This document shows positions 39,343 to 52,119 of a stretch of DNA of 64,000 bases, one piece after another. Position 1 is the first letter of the stretch. The number at the start of each line of letters is the position of its first letter. Made by a program: the position numbers and the translations under genes. The notes beneath the pieces are model-generated. The model saw nothing but the letters and a program-made list of their open reading frames with translations. It searched no databases and had not been told where the DNA came from. Origin of the DNA: Branchiostoma floridae (taxonomy: Eukaryota > Chordata > Leptocardii > Amphioxiformes > Branchiostomatidae); NCBI RefSeq assembly GCF_000003815.2, contig NC_049985.1, positions 24,042,939 through 24,106,938 of the forward strand, written 5' to 3'.

Positions 39343-40150
39343 TTATATTTCAGCCATACCATAGGTATGGTGAAATATATTGTATTCGTAATGTTTCTTT
39401 CTTTCTTTCTCCTGTCAAATCTTCAAATCGAATCAACTCCGCCATTTTTAAACCGATTGACTTGAAATTTGGCACAAAGGTAGAGTAAGCCAATACCCTC
39501 AGGTGTTTTTTTCATTTTTTTCATATCTGCGTTTAGAATGATTCTATTGAGGTTTTTGTCAATTTTTATGTATATTTTGGGCTCCTGTACCCTGGTATTA
39601 CAGCCGAATGACATGAAATTTGGTACAGAGGTGCCCTGACCATATGCCCACCCAGATTTAATAACAGTTTTGGCATACGGTACAACAAAATGCTTAATTT
39701 TGCAATTTTGGGCCATTTTTTGACAAAAAAAAAGCACATTTTCGCCTCCTGTACCCTCGTTTTACAACCGAATGACCTGAAATTTGGTATGAAAGTGCCC
39801 TTCAATAATGTGCACATGAATTCGATAACAGTTTTTCCATACAGTACAACATAATGCTTAATATTGCGATTTTATGGCAATTTTTTTGACAAAAATTGGA
39901 CATTTTTGGCTCCTGTTCCCTCGTTTTACAACCAAATGACCCGAAACTTGGTAAAGGGGTGCTCTAAATATTTATCCAAATGACCCATGTATAATTTTTG
40001 GCATGGAACACTTTAAAATGATATATTTGGGAATTTTTCGGGTCATTTTCCAATGGCCAAAGGGGTCAACGACCTCAAGGCCTATTGTTGCACGAGGGAG
40101 ATGGCTGAAATATGCTGTATTTGCTCTCAAGCAAATGTCGGCCTTTCTAG
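39343..40150 (+). mobile_element. Complete subfamily A rolling-circle element
   Basis: 5' TTATATTTCAGCCATACC palindrome, ATATTGTATTCGTAATG, TTTC microsatellite, about four ~163-bp satellite monomers, 3' sub-terminal ATGGCTGAAATAT (inverse of the 5' motif), hairpin ATTTGCT-CTCA-AGCAAAT (40119-40136) and CTAG (40147-40150). 808 bp, non-coding. It is the intact reference for the split copy. Confidence 0.82.
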
Positions 40151-40219
40151 TATTTTGCTCATATTTGCTGTAATAGCTAATATGCCGATGTTACCGGCAG
40201 TTCTAAACTCTGATTGGTT

Positions 40220-40800
40220 ATGACAGGAGAAGAACGAAGAAGAACGAAGAACACACCAACAAAAACAATATATTTCCCTTCGTGAAACATAATTTTGGTC
40301 GCTGTACAGTCTCTCAGCGTTCGCCGTGTAGAAGAAACGGAGCTCGATCATGTGTGGTTCTTTCCGCCGTTATTACTTTATATATTTAGCCACATGGTTT
40401 TTCATGACAGAAGCAGAAGAAAGAAGAGGAACACAAACAAAAACAATATGTTCCCCTTCGTGAAACATAATATTGGTCGCTGTACAGTCTCTCAGCGATC
40501 ACCGTGAAGTAGAAAGAGGAGCTCGATCATGTGTGGTTCTTTCCGCCGTTATTTCCTTATATATTTAGCCACATAGTTTTTCATGACAGAAGAAGAAGAA
40601 AGAAGAAGAACAACAACAAAAACAATATGTTTTCCCTTCGTGAAACATGATATTGGTCGCTGTACAGTCTCTCGGCGATCGCCGTGTAGTAAAAAAGAGA
40701 GCTCCATCATGTGGGGTTCTTTCCGCCGTAAAATATTTCCTGATGTGTTTAGCTACATGACTGATGTATTTGCCCGGTGGAGCGTAACATGGCGGGCGGG
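40220..40800. repeat. ~178-bp tandem repeat, three copies
   Basis: Copies share CAAAAACAATAT-TTCCC, TTCGTGAAACAT, GGTCGCTGTACAGTCTCTC and TCTTTCCGCCGT, with anchors near 40260, 40438 and 40617. Confidence 0.8.
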
Positions 40801-41462
40801 TTGTGGCGGATGATACACCGTAAACTGAAGCTTGCCTGAGGCGGTGCCGACATTACCCCTCCCCGCCAAATGAATCCCTAATCCGGCCCTTCCACACGCT
40901 GATCACTTAGTTAATGGGCTCGCCGCGAATGATCAGATCCTAGCTTTAGTCATAAAACGTGCTGTGCGCTGTTTATGTCACCTTTTTAAAGGTCGGAGGT
41001 TCGATTCACAGACTCTGGGGGCTTCAGTTTATCGCATTGCGAATGGAAAAAAGTTTCACCGTAAACTGCATCGTTGACTGTTTCTGAAATCTTTCTTACA
41101 ACTTGCCCGTGGCGTTTACTATGGAGATATATAGTTTCCAAAATTGGATCGAAAGCACCCCACGTCTTCAAGAATATATGCTAGGGTTGTTGTTCTTTCT
41201 GTACAGTGCAATCACGCAATTCTTATCAATAAACTAATTTCATCTCTACTTAAAGCCTCAATTCTATCCCGAAATCTTTTGTTATTAACCTACCCCTCTT
41301 TAAAATGTGTCACCACTTCTTAGTGTACTATTGTGTCAAGCGATAATGCATATTTTACGCAGGTAATTTGTTGAAAATCTGCTGTAGAGTTTCTCCCCAA
41401 AATGGCTATCAGATTAATGATACATCTCCAGTAATAGTAATAAAATGCCCCCCTCCCCAAAT
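40801..41462. other. Unassigned spacer
   Basis: About 660 bp with no gene or clear repeat boundary; GGTCGGAGGTTCGATTC at 40992 looks like a stray pol III B box and may mark a degraded SINE. Confidence 0.35.
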
Positions 41463-41463
41463 T

Positions 41464-41692
41464 TTACTAGGGCGGCGACCATCTGCAACCTCGCTGCGAC
41501 CAAGTGATTTCAAAGATCGTTGAACAATTTTCACTGATAAAAGAAGAACAAATATCTGCGTGTTCTGTTTTCTTTTTAATTATACTTTTACATCCTGGAT
41601 GATGTTTTTGTTGGTTATGAAATCTACGATGCCACAAATCTGTTCTAGGTCGCATAAAAGGCGTAGCGCGATCGCAGTCTAGTAGAAAGGGA
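41464..41692. mobile_element. MITE family B, full copy
   Basis: TACTAGGGCGGCGACC at the left and GGCGTAGCGCGATCGCAG with CTAGTAGAAAGG at the right; TTTCACTGATAAAAGAAG interior as in other copies. Confidence 0.65.
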
Positions 41693-41999
41693 ACCTAAGT
41701 CATATTGCCCCCCTCCCCCTTTAGTACGTGCAGCGCCGACAGTACAGCGGCTTGGTTCGCAGCTAATATCGCCACTTAGCGGAAAATATCCCTCAATCAA
41801 TTTTAGTAGCGCAGGCTGCATTGATCCTATAACAAAGTCTAAGCCCGCCATCCATATTTCAGAAGTTTGGGTATAAGTTTTAGTGGCTGAAACCCTGGCG
41901 GAGGCATCCGCGCTGTAAAACTCCGCGTAATCAAACCTAACATTAGCGTGCATTATGTATAAGGGAGGCTTCCGCGGAAAGTTATCTAAGGCGGTTCGG

Positions 42000-43180
42000 T
42001 AAGGGGGCTTGATCAGCTTTATCCAGGCACTGTCTACTCGTTTATTCAGCTACTCAAGGGGCATTCCATTCGTAGAATCTAGGAAGGGGTGTTCTTTGTT
42101 GTTGTCATTTTTTTACTAGCCAGGATTTCGACAAAACACAATAGAAAACGGCTTTTTTCATTCATCTTATACCATTACATAGTCTTTGCTTAAATCGGGC
42201 TTATTCTACGACAATATCAAATACTCTAAAAACCTCTTGGGCGTCCAGGTATGTTTTATAGATGTGTATATAGATTGATATAATTTTGTTGCCTTATACG
42301 TTGTGTATATGTTTTCATTCTTGTGATGTATATCTGTACAATGTGACTGAAGAATTGACACAATGTTTCGAGGAAATGCCTGTGGTAACAAACTTATATT
42401 GATATGGAGAACTACATAAAAATATAATGCTAGTACGTAAATATGTATCATAATACAGTTCGCCAGGATTCTAATGCTTTCACAGGCACAAAATATGGAA
42501 ATATGTACTTATTATCATTCCACAACTAATACCATTATAGGAATTTTGTCTTTTTTTACTCAGCAAAACAATACTAAAAGGACAGTCATAATGGGGATGC
42601 CATACAGTAAACATTTTTCTAGGTTGCGTGCATCTGCTTGTGTTTGTGACTAGAATAACTTGAAAAGTTGTTTTTGATCTGTTTAATATTTGGTACATTA
42701 AAAGATGTTGTTGGTATAAGAAAGGAATGATTAGATTTTGGTCCCCCCAGCGACTATCTAGGGTATAGCAGCAAGATGTCTGATTTTAAAGGCAACCTCA
42801 GCAATATTACAGAGTTAAAGGTGGAAATATTCTGTATAAGGCAATCTGTATAATATTGACATCTACTCCACTGTATTCTCACATTTACATCATTATTTCA
42901 TAATTTGAGCGGTTAAAAGAGGCCCATAGACAAGTCGCACAAGGATATTCCTTACTATTGGAACCCAAAGAAATTAGGCCTTGATCAGGAATCCTCGTAT
43001 AACTCGTGTAACTTGTTTCTGTCCTGTTTTTAACGGCTCAATTTATGATGTAAATGTGCTAAAAATATTGCATTATTCGTCAACAATATACAAATTGCCT
43101 TACCCAAATTACTTCCATTTTCAACGATCTAATACTGCTTAGATTGCCTTTAACATCTCGTTTATTTATGTTTTCACTTT
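42000..43180. other. AT-rich spacer, nothing recognised
   Basis: No convincing exon, RNA gene or repeat unit in about 1.2 kb. Confidence 0.45.
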
Positions 43181-43505
43181 GTGGACCCTGCCCCTCCCCC
43201 TGTCGTCTGTGGTAGATTCTTCAGTCCGCGTCGCCCGACCCGAGCCTGGCTTTGTTTAGGCAGGCGGAAAATTAGAAGTTGGATGGGAGAGGGACGGAGG
43301 AGGAGGCCTGGGCGGGCCGGAATGGGAGATTTCACCTTCAGAGAGACGGGAGAACTCACAACAAAACCCGCTGTGTCGTGGAACCGTCGCGGAGAGAAAT
43401 AAATGTAGTTATAGTACTGCCATTGGCATTCACTGCGGTGACCTCGTTGCGACCACGCTGTAACCTAAAATTTTCTCAGGGAATCTCACAGATAAAAGAT
43501 AGATA
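43181..43505. other. GC-rich patch with a MITE B-like fragment
   Basis: GC content rises sharply (CCTGCCCCTCCCCCTGTCG, GGAGGAGGAGGCCTGGGCGG). From 43425 TTCACTGCGGTGACCTCGTTGCGACCACG resembles part of family B. Could be a regulatory island; no gene seen. Confidence 0.35.
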
Positions 43506-43635
43506 GATAAACCTGAAGTTTTGATGTGGTACTTTAAAAAGCCGCTAGTTGGCTTGAAATATAATTATTTCAAGGTCTTGTGAAGAGCTACTAATATACA
43601 GAGTATCAATACAATTTATCAATTCATCAAAGCCT

Positions 43636-43870
43636 TCACACACACATACACAAACAAACACAGACACAAACAAACAAACACACAAACAAACACACATATT
43701 TGTTTGTATATGTGATACTGGGCCCTATCGAAAACCAGTGTATTATGCACTGAATAGGCTACCCAGGTGTTTCAAAATACACAAACAAAACAAAACACAA
43801 ACAAGCACACACACAAACAAGCACACACACACACAAACAAACACACAAAAAGACAAAGAAACACGCACTC
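43636..43870. repeat. CA/AAAC-rich simple repeats
   Basis: Two blocks of (ACACA/AAACA)n, 43636-43700 and 43775-43865, separated by unique sequence. Confidence 0.9.
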
Positions 43871-44125
43871 ACCCCAAAACGCTACAGAAATTATAACCTT
43901 AAATTTAGAAAATGTGTGAGAAAAGTTGACGGCTGTGAGCCAGCTGCACTTTTAGTACAACGAGGAAAATTTCTTGAATGGCATACAATTATACAAATGT
44001 CGTTACACCCCTGTCACGTTATCCACGATCTTCGGGCGTATCGATGGAAGATCGGCCATATTTAAGATCGACAGAGGATGCGAGCATTTTTCACCTGAAA
44101 ATCGTCCCTGTCACATATAAGCCAT

Positions 44126-44175
44126 ACTTTATACCTCGTACAATTGTTGTGCAATAAAGTTATCATTATAAGCGA
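44126..44175 (+). mobile_element. Retroposon 3' tail fragment
   Basis: TACCTCGTACAATTGTTGTG then CAATAAAGTTATCATTA, same tail as at 32862 and 33440 and reversed at 10598. Confidence 0.5.
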
Positions 44176-44467
44176 GGCTCGGGCGATTGTCGCAGACTCG
44201 TCGTCCGATCGATTTTCGCGCAATGTGACAGGGGTATTATTGAATCACGTACTTACCGATACGAAAAGGAAAATGAATTGAATTGGATGAATGGAAAATA
44301 AGATAAATGAAATGAGATAATAAAGATAAACTAAAAAGAAAATGGCATCTATTCTAAATCCATTTACAAACAAACTATTTTAAGGATTTGACTTCTTTTT
44401 CGTGTAGTAGGAGATGAATTATTCAACATGATTAATGATCATATATAAACTAGTTGGACGACTAAAG

Positions 44468-44660
44468 CAAGACGATTGTTTTCTGTTGGTCGGTAAGATG
44501 TCGAAAGATCACAAAACTCAGAAACCTTTCGCCGAGTTTCTGTGTTCCGTGTTTTTGTTCCGTGAAGCAAAAAAATAATGTTTTCTATTGGTCGGTAAGA
44601 TTTCAAAAGCTTGCACAAAAACTCAGAAACTTTCCGTCGAGTTTCCGTGTTGTGACCCCA
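44468..44660. repeat. ~108-bp direct duplication
   Basis: TTTTCT-TTGGTCGGTAAGAT and AAAACTCAGAAAC-TTCCG-CGAGTTTC-GTGTT occur twice. Confidence 0.7.
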
Positions 44661-44699
44661 GGAGTCAGTTGTAATATGAGGCACCTTGTCAGGTCATAT

Positions 44700-45956
44700 C
44701 AAGTCAAGTGTCGATAACAACATGGGAATCCCCATCAATAAAAAACGTCCTCGAGTCCTTCGGGATCATGTGACGCTAACTATCTAGTCTGATGTCTTCT
44801 TCTTCACGACTATAGTTGGACTTTTACAAGAAAATTACAAACGGAAGAAGGCTTAAGTGTGTTGTGGTTGTAATCCACGGAAGAAATTTATTGTATACAA
44901 CGGTATCTTTAGATCTAAGTTACGTGTAGATTGTGCTACTATTAGATTAATGGTACTAGCCAGTATATATAGTCGTTTACACCACTTTGTCTTGAGTGCA
45001 CATTGTAAACGTTGACTTGACTTGGCGTTATAAACTTAGTCTTAGTCATGAATTTTTATTACGAGAAATCATGGATTGTGTCTTTAGGTTCTCCTGTTCT
45101 GAAAGAGCCTCGAGAAAGAACCCCGCAATAAGATAACTTCTTTTCTCAAGGTTTTATCTGCCTTTCTTCAAAAAGTCACGTCAATATCATGAAACGACTT
45201 TTGCCCCGAACATAACACAAGCTCTGATAATATTCGTAATTTTAAGATGGTTTATTAACGAAAAAAACATATACATTAATTCAATAGTACAAACTTTTGA
45301 ACGAAGAAAAATATATTTTCGTTGGTGCCATAGCATAAAAAGCAACAGCTGCAAACCACAGAATGAAATGATAAATCAGAATTCTACTTACTAAAGAATT
45401 ACGGCTTGCATAAGTAAATATCTACTATCTTCTTACAATCAGGTGGTGCTAATATCATAGTTTCATACTACATATATAAAATACGTGTTTTCTTCCCATT
45501 GTAGTGTTCCGGCTAGTACCCAAATGCCTCCCCACATAACAGACATACGTTTTATCCATTCCCTGCAGTTCCTTCTATAAAATCTTGATGACATCTCAAT
45601 TCCAAGATTTGCCGTTTGCCTTCCTCCAACAAATTTTGGGACTCAAAACCCGCTGTGCAGCTTAGCCAGGTTTTGTCAACATAAGACAGGATACATCCCA
45701 GTAATTCGGTTTGTTTGATCCTCATGGTATTCCTGCATACTTAACAAGGGGATGGTAAGGGGTATGTTCATTTTTATTAAATCATAAAATATTCACGGAA
45801 AAGGCAAATACGCGAAATTAGGAGTTAATGGAAAACTTCTTCTCTTCATTCCCGAGCGCGCTCCCCCGTGTACCGCGGGATTTGTGCGGTGGTACCCGGG
45901 GTGTGATAGGCTACCAGCCCGACTGTATTATTCAAGAGTTCCGATAATTCTTATAT
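44700..45956. other. Spacer, nothing recognised
   Basis: About 1.25 kb, mostly AT-rich, with a short GC-rich patch (45850-45905). No gene or repeat unit identified. Confidence 0.4.
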
Positions 45957-46192
45957 ACCCTCTTTCCACTAGGACGGCGCTCTTACTGCGCTCTCTCTGC
46001 GACCTGAAATTTGACATATCGCTCAACGAATTGTATAGAAAAGAAAAGGAATATTTTTACACTCTTTTCGTTTTGTTGTCTTTTCTCTTTTACATATTTT
46101 GTGACATACCCAGTATGAAAGCGAAGGTTAAATACATCCGTTTTAGGTCGCAGTGAGAGCGCAGCGCGATCGCCGTCGAGTAGAAAATGGGG
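45957..46192. mobile_element. MITE family B, full copy
   Basis: CTTTCCACTAGGACGGCGCTC at the left; GAGCGCAGCGCGATCGCCGTC and GAGTAGAAA at the right; both arms end in a GCGAC/GTCGC core. Internal remnants of this family recur at 54581 and 60057. Confidence 0.8.
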
Positions 46193-46759
46193 ACTTTTCC
46201 TTGCGCGAAACTACCGAGGTTAATAAGTTAACGTACACATGTTAGCTCAAAGATTCGCTGGATGGGAGCTATATGATCTAGACAGAATCTGAAGTTGATA
46301 CGGTTGTAGTATATCATACTTCATATGAGTGAAATACACTTTATACAGGCTTGTTCAAACCATATATGCCTTGCTTGGTATTTAGAAAGTGGTTAGGTTT
46401 TGATGAGACCACCAAATGGTTAGATTTTGGATCCTTAGCAATCTTTTATGGTACCACAATGGAACTTATGTTTTTGATTTCTTTTATAACTCCAATCAAC
46501 TTGATTAACTAATAATTGTTGTTGTATTTTTTTGTGAAGACACCATGGTGTACAATACATATGTTGCAATATGTCAGCAGAATACAGTTGTGGCATAAGG
46601 ACAATTTCCGAAGAGTAACGTTATACAAAGCTATATGTGCCTGTTCACACTCTTTTTCTACCATCTTCCATAATACAGACGTTCGGAATTTTTCCAATAA
46701 ATTAACACATTATCTTGTTCTGGCTGCACTTAACAAAGTAGTTTGATCTAAGTAAGCAT

Positions 46760-47555
46760 TAAACAGTTTTTCTCTTTAACACAACGTTGTAGAAATGTTG
46801 TTTAAAGGGATATCCGGAACATTTTACCCTAAGCTAAAGTGATCTCTCCTATTTCCCAATCAGCCCTCGTTTCGAGCTTAACAAAGTTCTGGCTATACTC
46901 AATAAAATGGTTAAATCTTAGTAAGCATTTATCAGTTTACGTTTCAACACGACGCTGTAGAAATGTTGTTTAAAAGGATATATGCGACATTTTGCTCTAA
47001 GCTGAAGTGATCTCTCCAATTTTCCAATCAGCCCCCGTTGCGAGCTTAACAAGGTTCTGGCTATACTCAATAAAATGGTTAAATCTTAGGAAACATTTAT
47101 CAGTTTACGTTTCAACACGACGCTGTAGAAATGTTGTTAAAAGGGATATCTGCAGCATTTTACCCTAAGCTAAAGTGATCTCTCCTATTTCACAATCAGC
47201 CCCCGTTGTGAGCTTAACAAAATTCTGGCTATACTAAATAGAATAGGTAAATCTTAGTAAACATTTATCAGTTTACGTTTTAAAACTACGCTGTACAAAT
47301 GTTGTTTAAAGGGATATCTGCAACATTTTGCTCTAAGCTAAAGTGATCTATCCTATTTTCCAATCAGCCCCCGTTGCGAACGTAACTTAGGTTCTGGCTA
47401 TACTCAATAAAATAGTTAAATCTTAGTATCAGTTTACATTTTAACACGACGCTGTAGAAATGTTGTTAAAAAGGATATCTGCAACATTTTGCCCTAAGCT
47501 AAAGTGATCTCTCCTATTTCCCAATCAGCCCCCGTTGCGAGCTTAACAAGGTATT
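46760..47555. repeat. 168-bp tandem repeat, about five copies
   Basis: GT-GAAATGTTGTT recurs at 46789, 46957, 47125, 47293 and 47454. Units contain AAGCTAAAGTGATCTCTCC, CCAATCAGCCCCCGTTGCGAG and GTTCTGGCTATACTCAATAAA. Confidence 0.9.
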
Positions 47556-47784
47556 GACAACAACATCCATCTTACATATCAATCGCGAGCGGGAATTACC
47601 CGCCACATGAATTTTTCAAACTTCTAGCCTTGGGGCATCTTTTGTTAAGCGCTTGTGCTACTTGCACCCCGACCATTGCACATGTCAGAGGTGTCGTCTG
47701 CCCGCAAGCTTAAGCTGCAACTCTTGCTACCCAGTCAACCCGTACGCGCAAAGTGTCGTCTGATTTTTCTCTCAGTTTCTCCTC

Positions 47785-50307
47785 ATGGCTTCACGACTTG
47801 ACGGACCGGACGGTTCTCTATCCAGGCGCCAGCTTGGCGTAGAGGCGTTTTGGGATAACGGAGTACTAAAAGTGAGTGCCTACTTCCCTCTCTCTATCTC
47901 TCTCTCTTTCTCTGTAAGGCTTTCATTTATTTTTCAGAACCTGTTTACGAGCGGGGTTTGACAGAGAGGAGTGCAGAGCTCGTTTGGGTAATTGATGTTT
48001 TTGGCGGGAAATGGAAGGCTGATAAGTACCACGGCCAGGGAAATGGTTCAGATTTCAACCCGGGCGATTTGGGTTTTTTTTTTCTTTAATTTCTGATTAC
48101 GGTTTTGTTTTTATTCAAACCTTTAAACTTCACGTATGTACACTCTTACAGTCAAATAGATAAAACATGATTAGCGGAAATATGCACTGTTGAAAAAACA
48201 AAGAAATTTCAGACTATATGAATAGCAAAGACAAGTATAGATGTTCTACAATTTCTAGAATACAGACAAAAGAACAAGAGTGGTCCAACTATGAAACAGG
48301 TAAATTATATGAAGGTTATTGGATAAGTTTCTGGTGTTGATATGTAAAAGTTGATCATAAGTATATTGTACATATCGTGTGAAGATATAAGTCTGGGTGC
48401 CTAGGGTTTTGTTTCTCATGATGTTTTGGTTCTTATTTAAATTTTTAACTTCACAAATATATGTATAGTCTTACGGTCAAACATAGTTAGCTGTTTTGTA
48501 ATGTTGGACAATGTATGAAAATTTCTGACGTTACGACTAGCTAAAACAAGTACAAATGTTTTTCAAAAACTGTACAGAAATCTACCTGCCTTGGAATTAC
48601 AGACAAAAGAATAAGATTTGTCCTCCTATTGAAAAGTGTGACTATGTGACATTTACAAAAGTGTTCACATGTGAGCTCGGGCGCTTTGATGTATGTTTTT
48701 ATTTTTGATATCTGATTATGGTTTTGGTTTTTAACTTCACATACATAGTGTCTTACTGTAAAACATAGTTAGCTGTATTGTACTGTTGTACAATGTAAGG
48801 AAATTTCGACTAGCTAAAACAAGTTCAAATGTTCTACACCTACTGTACAGAAAATTACATGCCCTGTGGTTACCTGCCCGGTGTCCTCTTATAAAAACAG
48901 CGTAACTTTAGGACAATAATAAAATGACTTTACGATTTCGATATGTAAAGCTTATCATGATTACAATTGTAAACCTGTGCGATGTGATGAAATTATTCGT
49001 AGATTCATGCGTGCTTTTCTGATCATCATGTGACATTTTGCTTTGTTTTATTTTGTTTGGCAGAACCAGTAAACCACCTTTCAATATAACACACTATAGT
49101 TTTGTAAGTACAAGCTGGGTAAGACAAGACTGTAAGGTTTGATCCACCCCCACCGGGAAGGACCCCTACTCTTTTCGATAAGTGGGGTGGACATTCAACG
49201 TGCTAAAGGTATGACATTGTGTCTCCGGATATGTACGCCTCTAACAAAAGATAGGTGCTCATTTCCGCACGTTTAAAGTGAGGAAAATGATGTGTCTTTC
49301 CCAAGGACACACCATTTGGGGCCTGCCAGGAATTCCAAGGAACTAACCACATACCAAATATCAACACAATCCGCCGAGCCATTCTTAGATTATACTCTTT
49401 ACAGACACCAACGCATACACCAACCGTGGACAAAACATTACCTATGTGCGAAGGTAATAACTGTCTTTCATGTAATTAGACTATGATATTCCATACCATC
49501 TGTTTAATAGGCCTCATCCAGCGTATTATATTCCGGTAATTTACTGCACGTGGCCGGATGCTGGTTCCGTGTGACCGTTTTTTTCCGGGAATTCGAGGCG
49601 GCGGTCCCGTACCTTACGCTGTGCATTGTCCGCCTTTTACCCCCTGTGTGTTTGTATTTGTTTATATACTACATACCCGGTAAACCGCCTCATGGTGTAA
49701 TTCTAGCCGCTCACACCGGGAAAGATCACTACAGTCTACTGTTTACGAAAATTCTGGAGGTTCTTTTTCGGAACTTTCCGACATTCACAAACAAACAAAC
49801 TCTTATCTTGAATTACAGAAACCACAAATAAATTGTAGACATAGAGGGGCTATTTACCTTTCTCTGCTTCAAAAAAAGAATTCAAGCCCAACCTATCTAT
49901 ATATACTAGTAGACTACACTAACATTAAAGAAGTCCCTTATTATGGTGATTTTAATCTCACTTTTTATTATCACATGTAAGTCCTCCTTCATGTATCTTT
50001 CATGTATTTATGATAAGCCTCCGGGCATGAACTTGCAAATAAACTTACCTAATAAAATCCTTAATGTGTTCGAGGTGTGGCTCTCCTCAAACACGGGACC
50101 TCCATTTAACGTCCTACCCGAAGAATGTCCCTTACCGAAACTAGATACTTATTTTTGCACCTGAGTCGCGGTAGGGTTTAGTGTCTACGCTGACTATTTT
50201 TTTTACAGATGACATCCTCTGGAGACCCCAAAACTAACGCGCGACGGAGAAAAAAAAGAAGAAAACTAGCAGAACAAGACAAAAAAAAAACACAACTTAA
50301 CATCTAG
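47785..50307 (+). CDS. Possible small two-exon gene, unrecognised (tentative)
   Basis: An ATG at 47785 opens MASRLDGPDGSLSRRQLGVE and AFWDNGVLK, ending at a good donor (AAA|gtgagt, exon 47785-47871, phase 0). A clean polypyrimidine acceptor (ttttttttacag) precedes 50209, from which the same phase reads MTSSGDPKTNARRRKKRRKL and a Lys-rich end to TAG at 50305-50307. Joined, this is 61 residues with a strongly basic second half. I recognise no family. The second part is partly driven by A-rich sequence, and the pairing of these two exons is a guess; the first exon could equally belong to a longer gene. Confidence 0.22.
48100..48890. repeat. ~300-bp diverged tandem repeat, three copies
   Basis: Anchors GTTTTGGTT-TTA near 48103, 48425 and 48722; shared TTAACTTCACA-A-ATA, TCTTAC-GT-AAACATAGTTAGCTG and GACTAGCTAAAACAAGT-CAAATGTT. 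Confidence 0.65.
49280..49450. repeat. Dispersed SINE/retroelement tail
   Basis: GTGTCTTTCCCAAGGACACACC (SINE body) and CCACATACCAAATATCAACACAATCC (as at 32430 and 61965). Confidence 0.45.
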
Positions 50308-50524
50308 TCCATTCTTACCCAGGCTTGTTTTGTCGTATGTTCACCTCTAGTTAGACTGTAAGGCACTCGCCGCCATTTACACATTCTAAATGTTTTCAGT
50401 ACCATTCTTGTTTAAGGATCTAGAGGGCACAAGGGCGCTGTTGCCCCATGCCCTGACAACATGTCCCCTTGCCCTGTAGATCAGGTCCTCTGGCAATCAT
50501 AGAATTGACCAGGGATGCGCTTTT

Positions 50525-50640
50525 GTCACATGTGTCTTTCCCAAGGGCACAACACCGGGATCTGTCAGAAACTTGAACTCAGGACCTATAAGTTCTCTGT
50601 CAACTACCCTAACCGCAAGTCTATCTTGCCACCTGGCTTC
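50525..50640 (-). mobile_element. SINE fragment
   Basis: Reversed it gives GGTCCTGAGTTCAAGT (B-box region) followed by GTTGTGCCCTTGGGAAAGACAC, as in the SINE at 51918-52062. Confidence 0.5.
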
Positions 50641-50889
50641 ATACACAAAAGTATAACAGGTGGACCAAAAAGTCTTTCTTTGTTCTAGAAAATCCAGTCT
50701 CTAAGGATACCCCTATTATCTTGTCATTACGTTGATGCTTTCAAGTTCATGAATATTGTCTGTAATACACGTGTTAATTATAGTAACGCGAACTTGAAAA
50801 GCCACAGTTATTAACCGCAAAAGCGTGACTAAAAAATGGCCCATCTGTCAATATTCAAAACACTGACCCTGAACTTTAAACATTCTCTT

Positions 50890-51290
50890 TTATTATCATG
50901 GTTTATTTCTTCTATTCATCCAAACAGAAACCGTTGGCCACTATAACAATACAGAGAAATTTGATAGCGTGTATTGTATTTTCATGCTATATCGGGGCTT
51001 AAGTACAGACATACGGATATATACAGACTCAAAAGACAATAAGGTACACGTGGTGATATTGAGATGGTTTCTAATACTAATCAAAAACATAGGTTCTATG
51101 AGTACTAATACGAAGGTTCGGCTTCTTCTTGATTTTAAATGATGTTGAAAATATAGCTGTGTTTGTGTAATATAGGATGAGGAAATGCATGGAATTTTCA
51201 GTATTAGACACAGGTTTTAAGTGAGGATTTTTTTTTCCTTTTGTTTATGTTATATTTCCGTTAATATTACTATTATTCTCTACAGATACG
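50890..51290. repeat. Dispersed repeat, MITE-free copy of 62480-63010
   Basis: Shares GATATTGAGA-G-TTCTAATACT, CTAAAACAT-GGTTCTA and ATA-GTTCG, then TGATGTTGA-AAT-TAGCT, with 62480-63010, where a MITE interrupts it. Confidence 0.6.
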
Positions 51291-51917
51291 GTATGTATAA
51301 AAATGATGTAGCATCGAATCAAAGAGTGGTGGGATACAAACTAGAAAATATTGCTCTAAAATGTTTTAGGAAATGCTGCTCTAAAAACGTCAGGTAGTGG
51401 CATACAAACTGTCACAGTCATTCTGGATCGCTGTAGATCATACAAAAATGCATTATAACCCTGTGTGTTAGTATTCATACTCCGCAACGCCATTTAGTGC
51501 GAACAGGGGTGAAATAGATCCTGTAATTTCATACATACCAAAATATGATATGATGATCATGATGATGGCTGTTTCTTCGTATCCGAAGATCAATGGTAGG
51601 CAGACAAGGTTCATTATACGACCAGTCTGCCTGGCCTGCACTTGACTTTTTAAGGAGAAGGATGCACTCTCGTCTACTGGTGCACTAAGTCCTACAGGGA
51701 CAGAACTGTTTTCCACGTAAGACGGCCCCAGCAGATGCAGGTTTATTATTTGGAGTTTCCGTCTCCTAGGAGGACTTCCGACCAAGGATGTAGGGGATTC
51801 CTCCTACCCCCGATCACGCAACTCGTGTGTCATGGCGTATGCATCATGCCCGAACATGCCCCTAAGGCCTGTGTCGGCCACAAAGCCGGGCCAAGGCCAC
51901 TAGCTGCAGCTAGATAC

Positions 51918-52062
51918 TCATTTACACCTGAGTTAAGTGAGGAAAGTCGTGTAAAGTGCCTTTCCCAAGGGCACAAGATCGGTGACACAGCAGTTGGATT
52001 CGAACCCGCCACCTCTCGGTCTCGAGCCGAACATGCTGCCACTGCGCCACGCGGCCGCACTG
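51918..52062 (-). mobile_element. tRNA-derived SINE with near-intact pol III boxes
   Basis: On the minus strand: GCGTGGCGCAGTGGCAGC (A box), GGCGGGTTCGAATCC (perfect B box), then the body TTGTGCCCTTGGGAAAGG and CACTTTACACGACTTTCCTC. The clearest copy in the window. Confidence 0.78.
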
Positions 52063-52119
52063 AGATATGATATAGCCATAGCGATTATGACAAAAATTTA
52101 CTTATAAGATCATGTTCCC

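Noticed and set aside
51990-52062. Possible tRNA gene on the minus strand (perfect B box)
   Set aside because: Continues into the shared SINE body; no matching acceptor stem seen.
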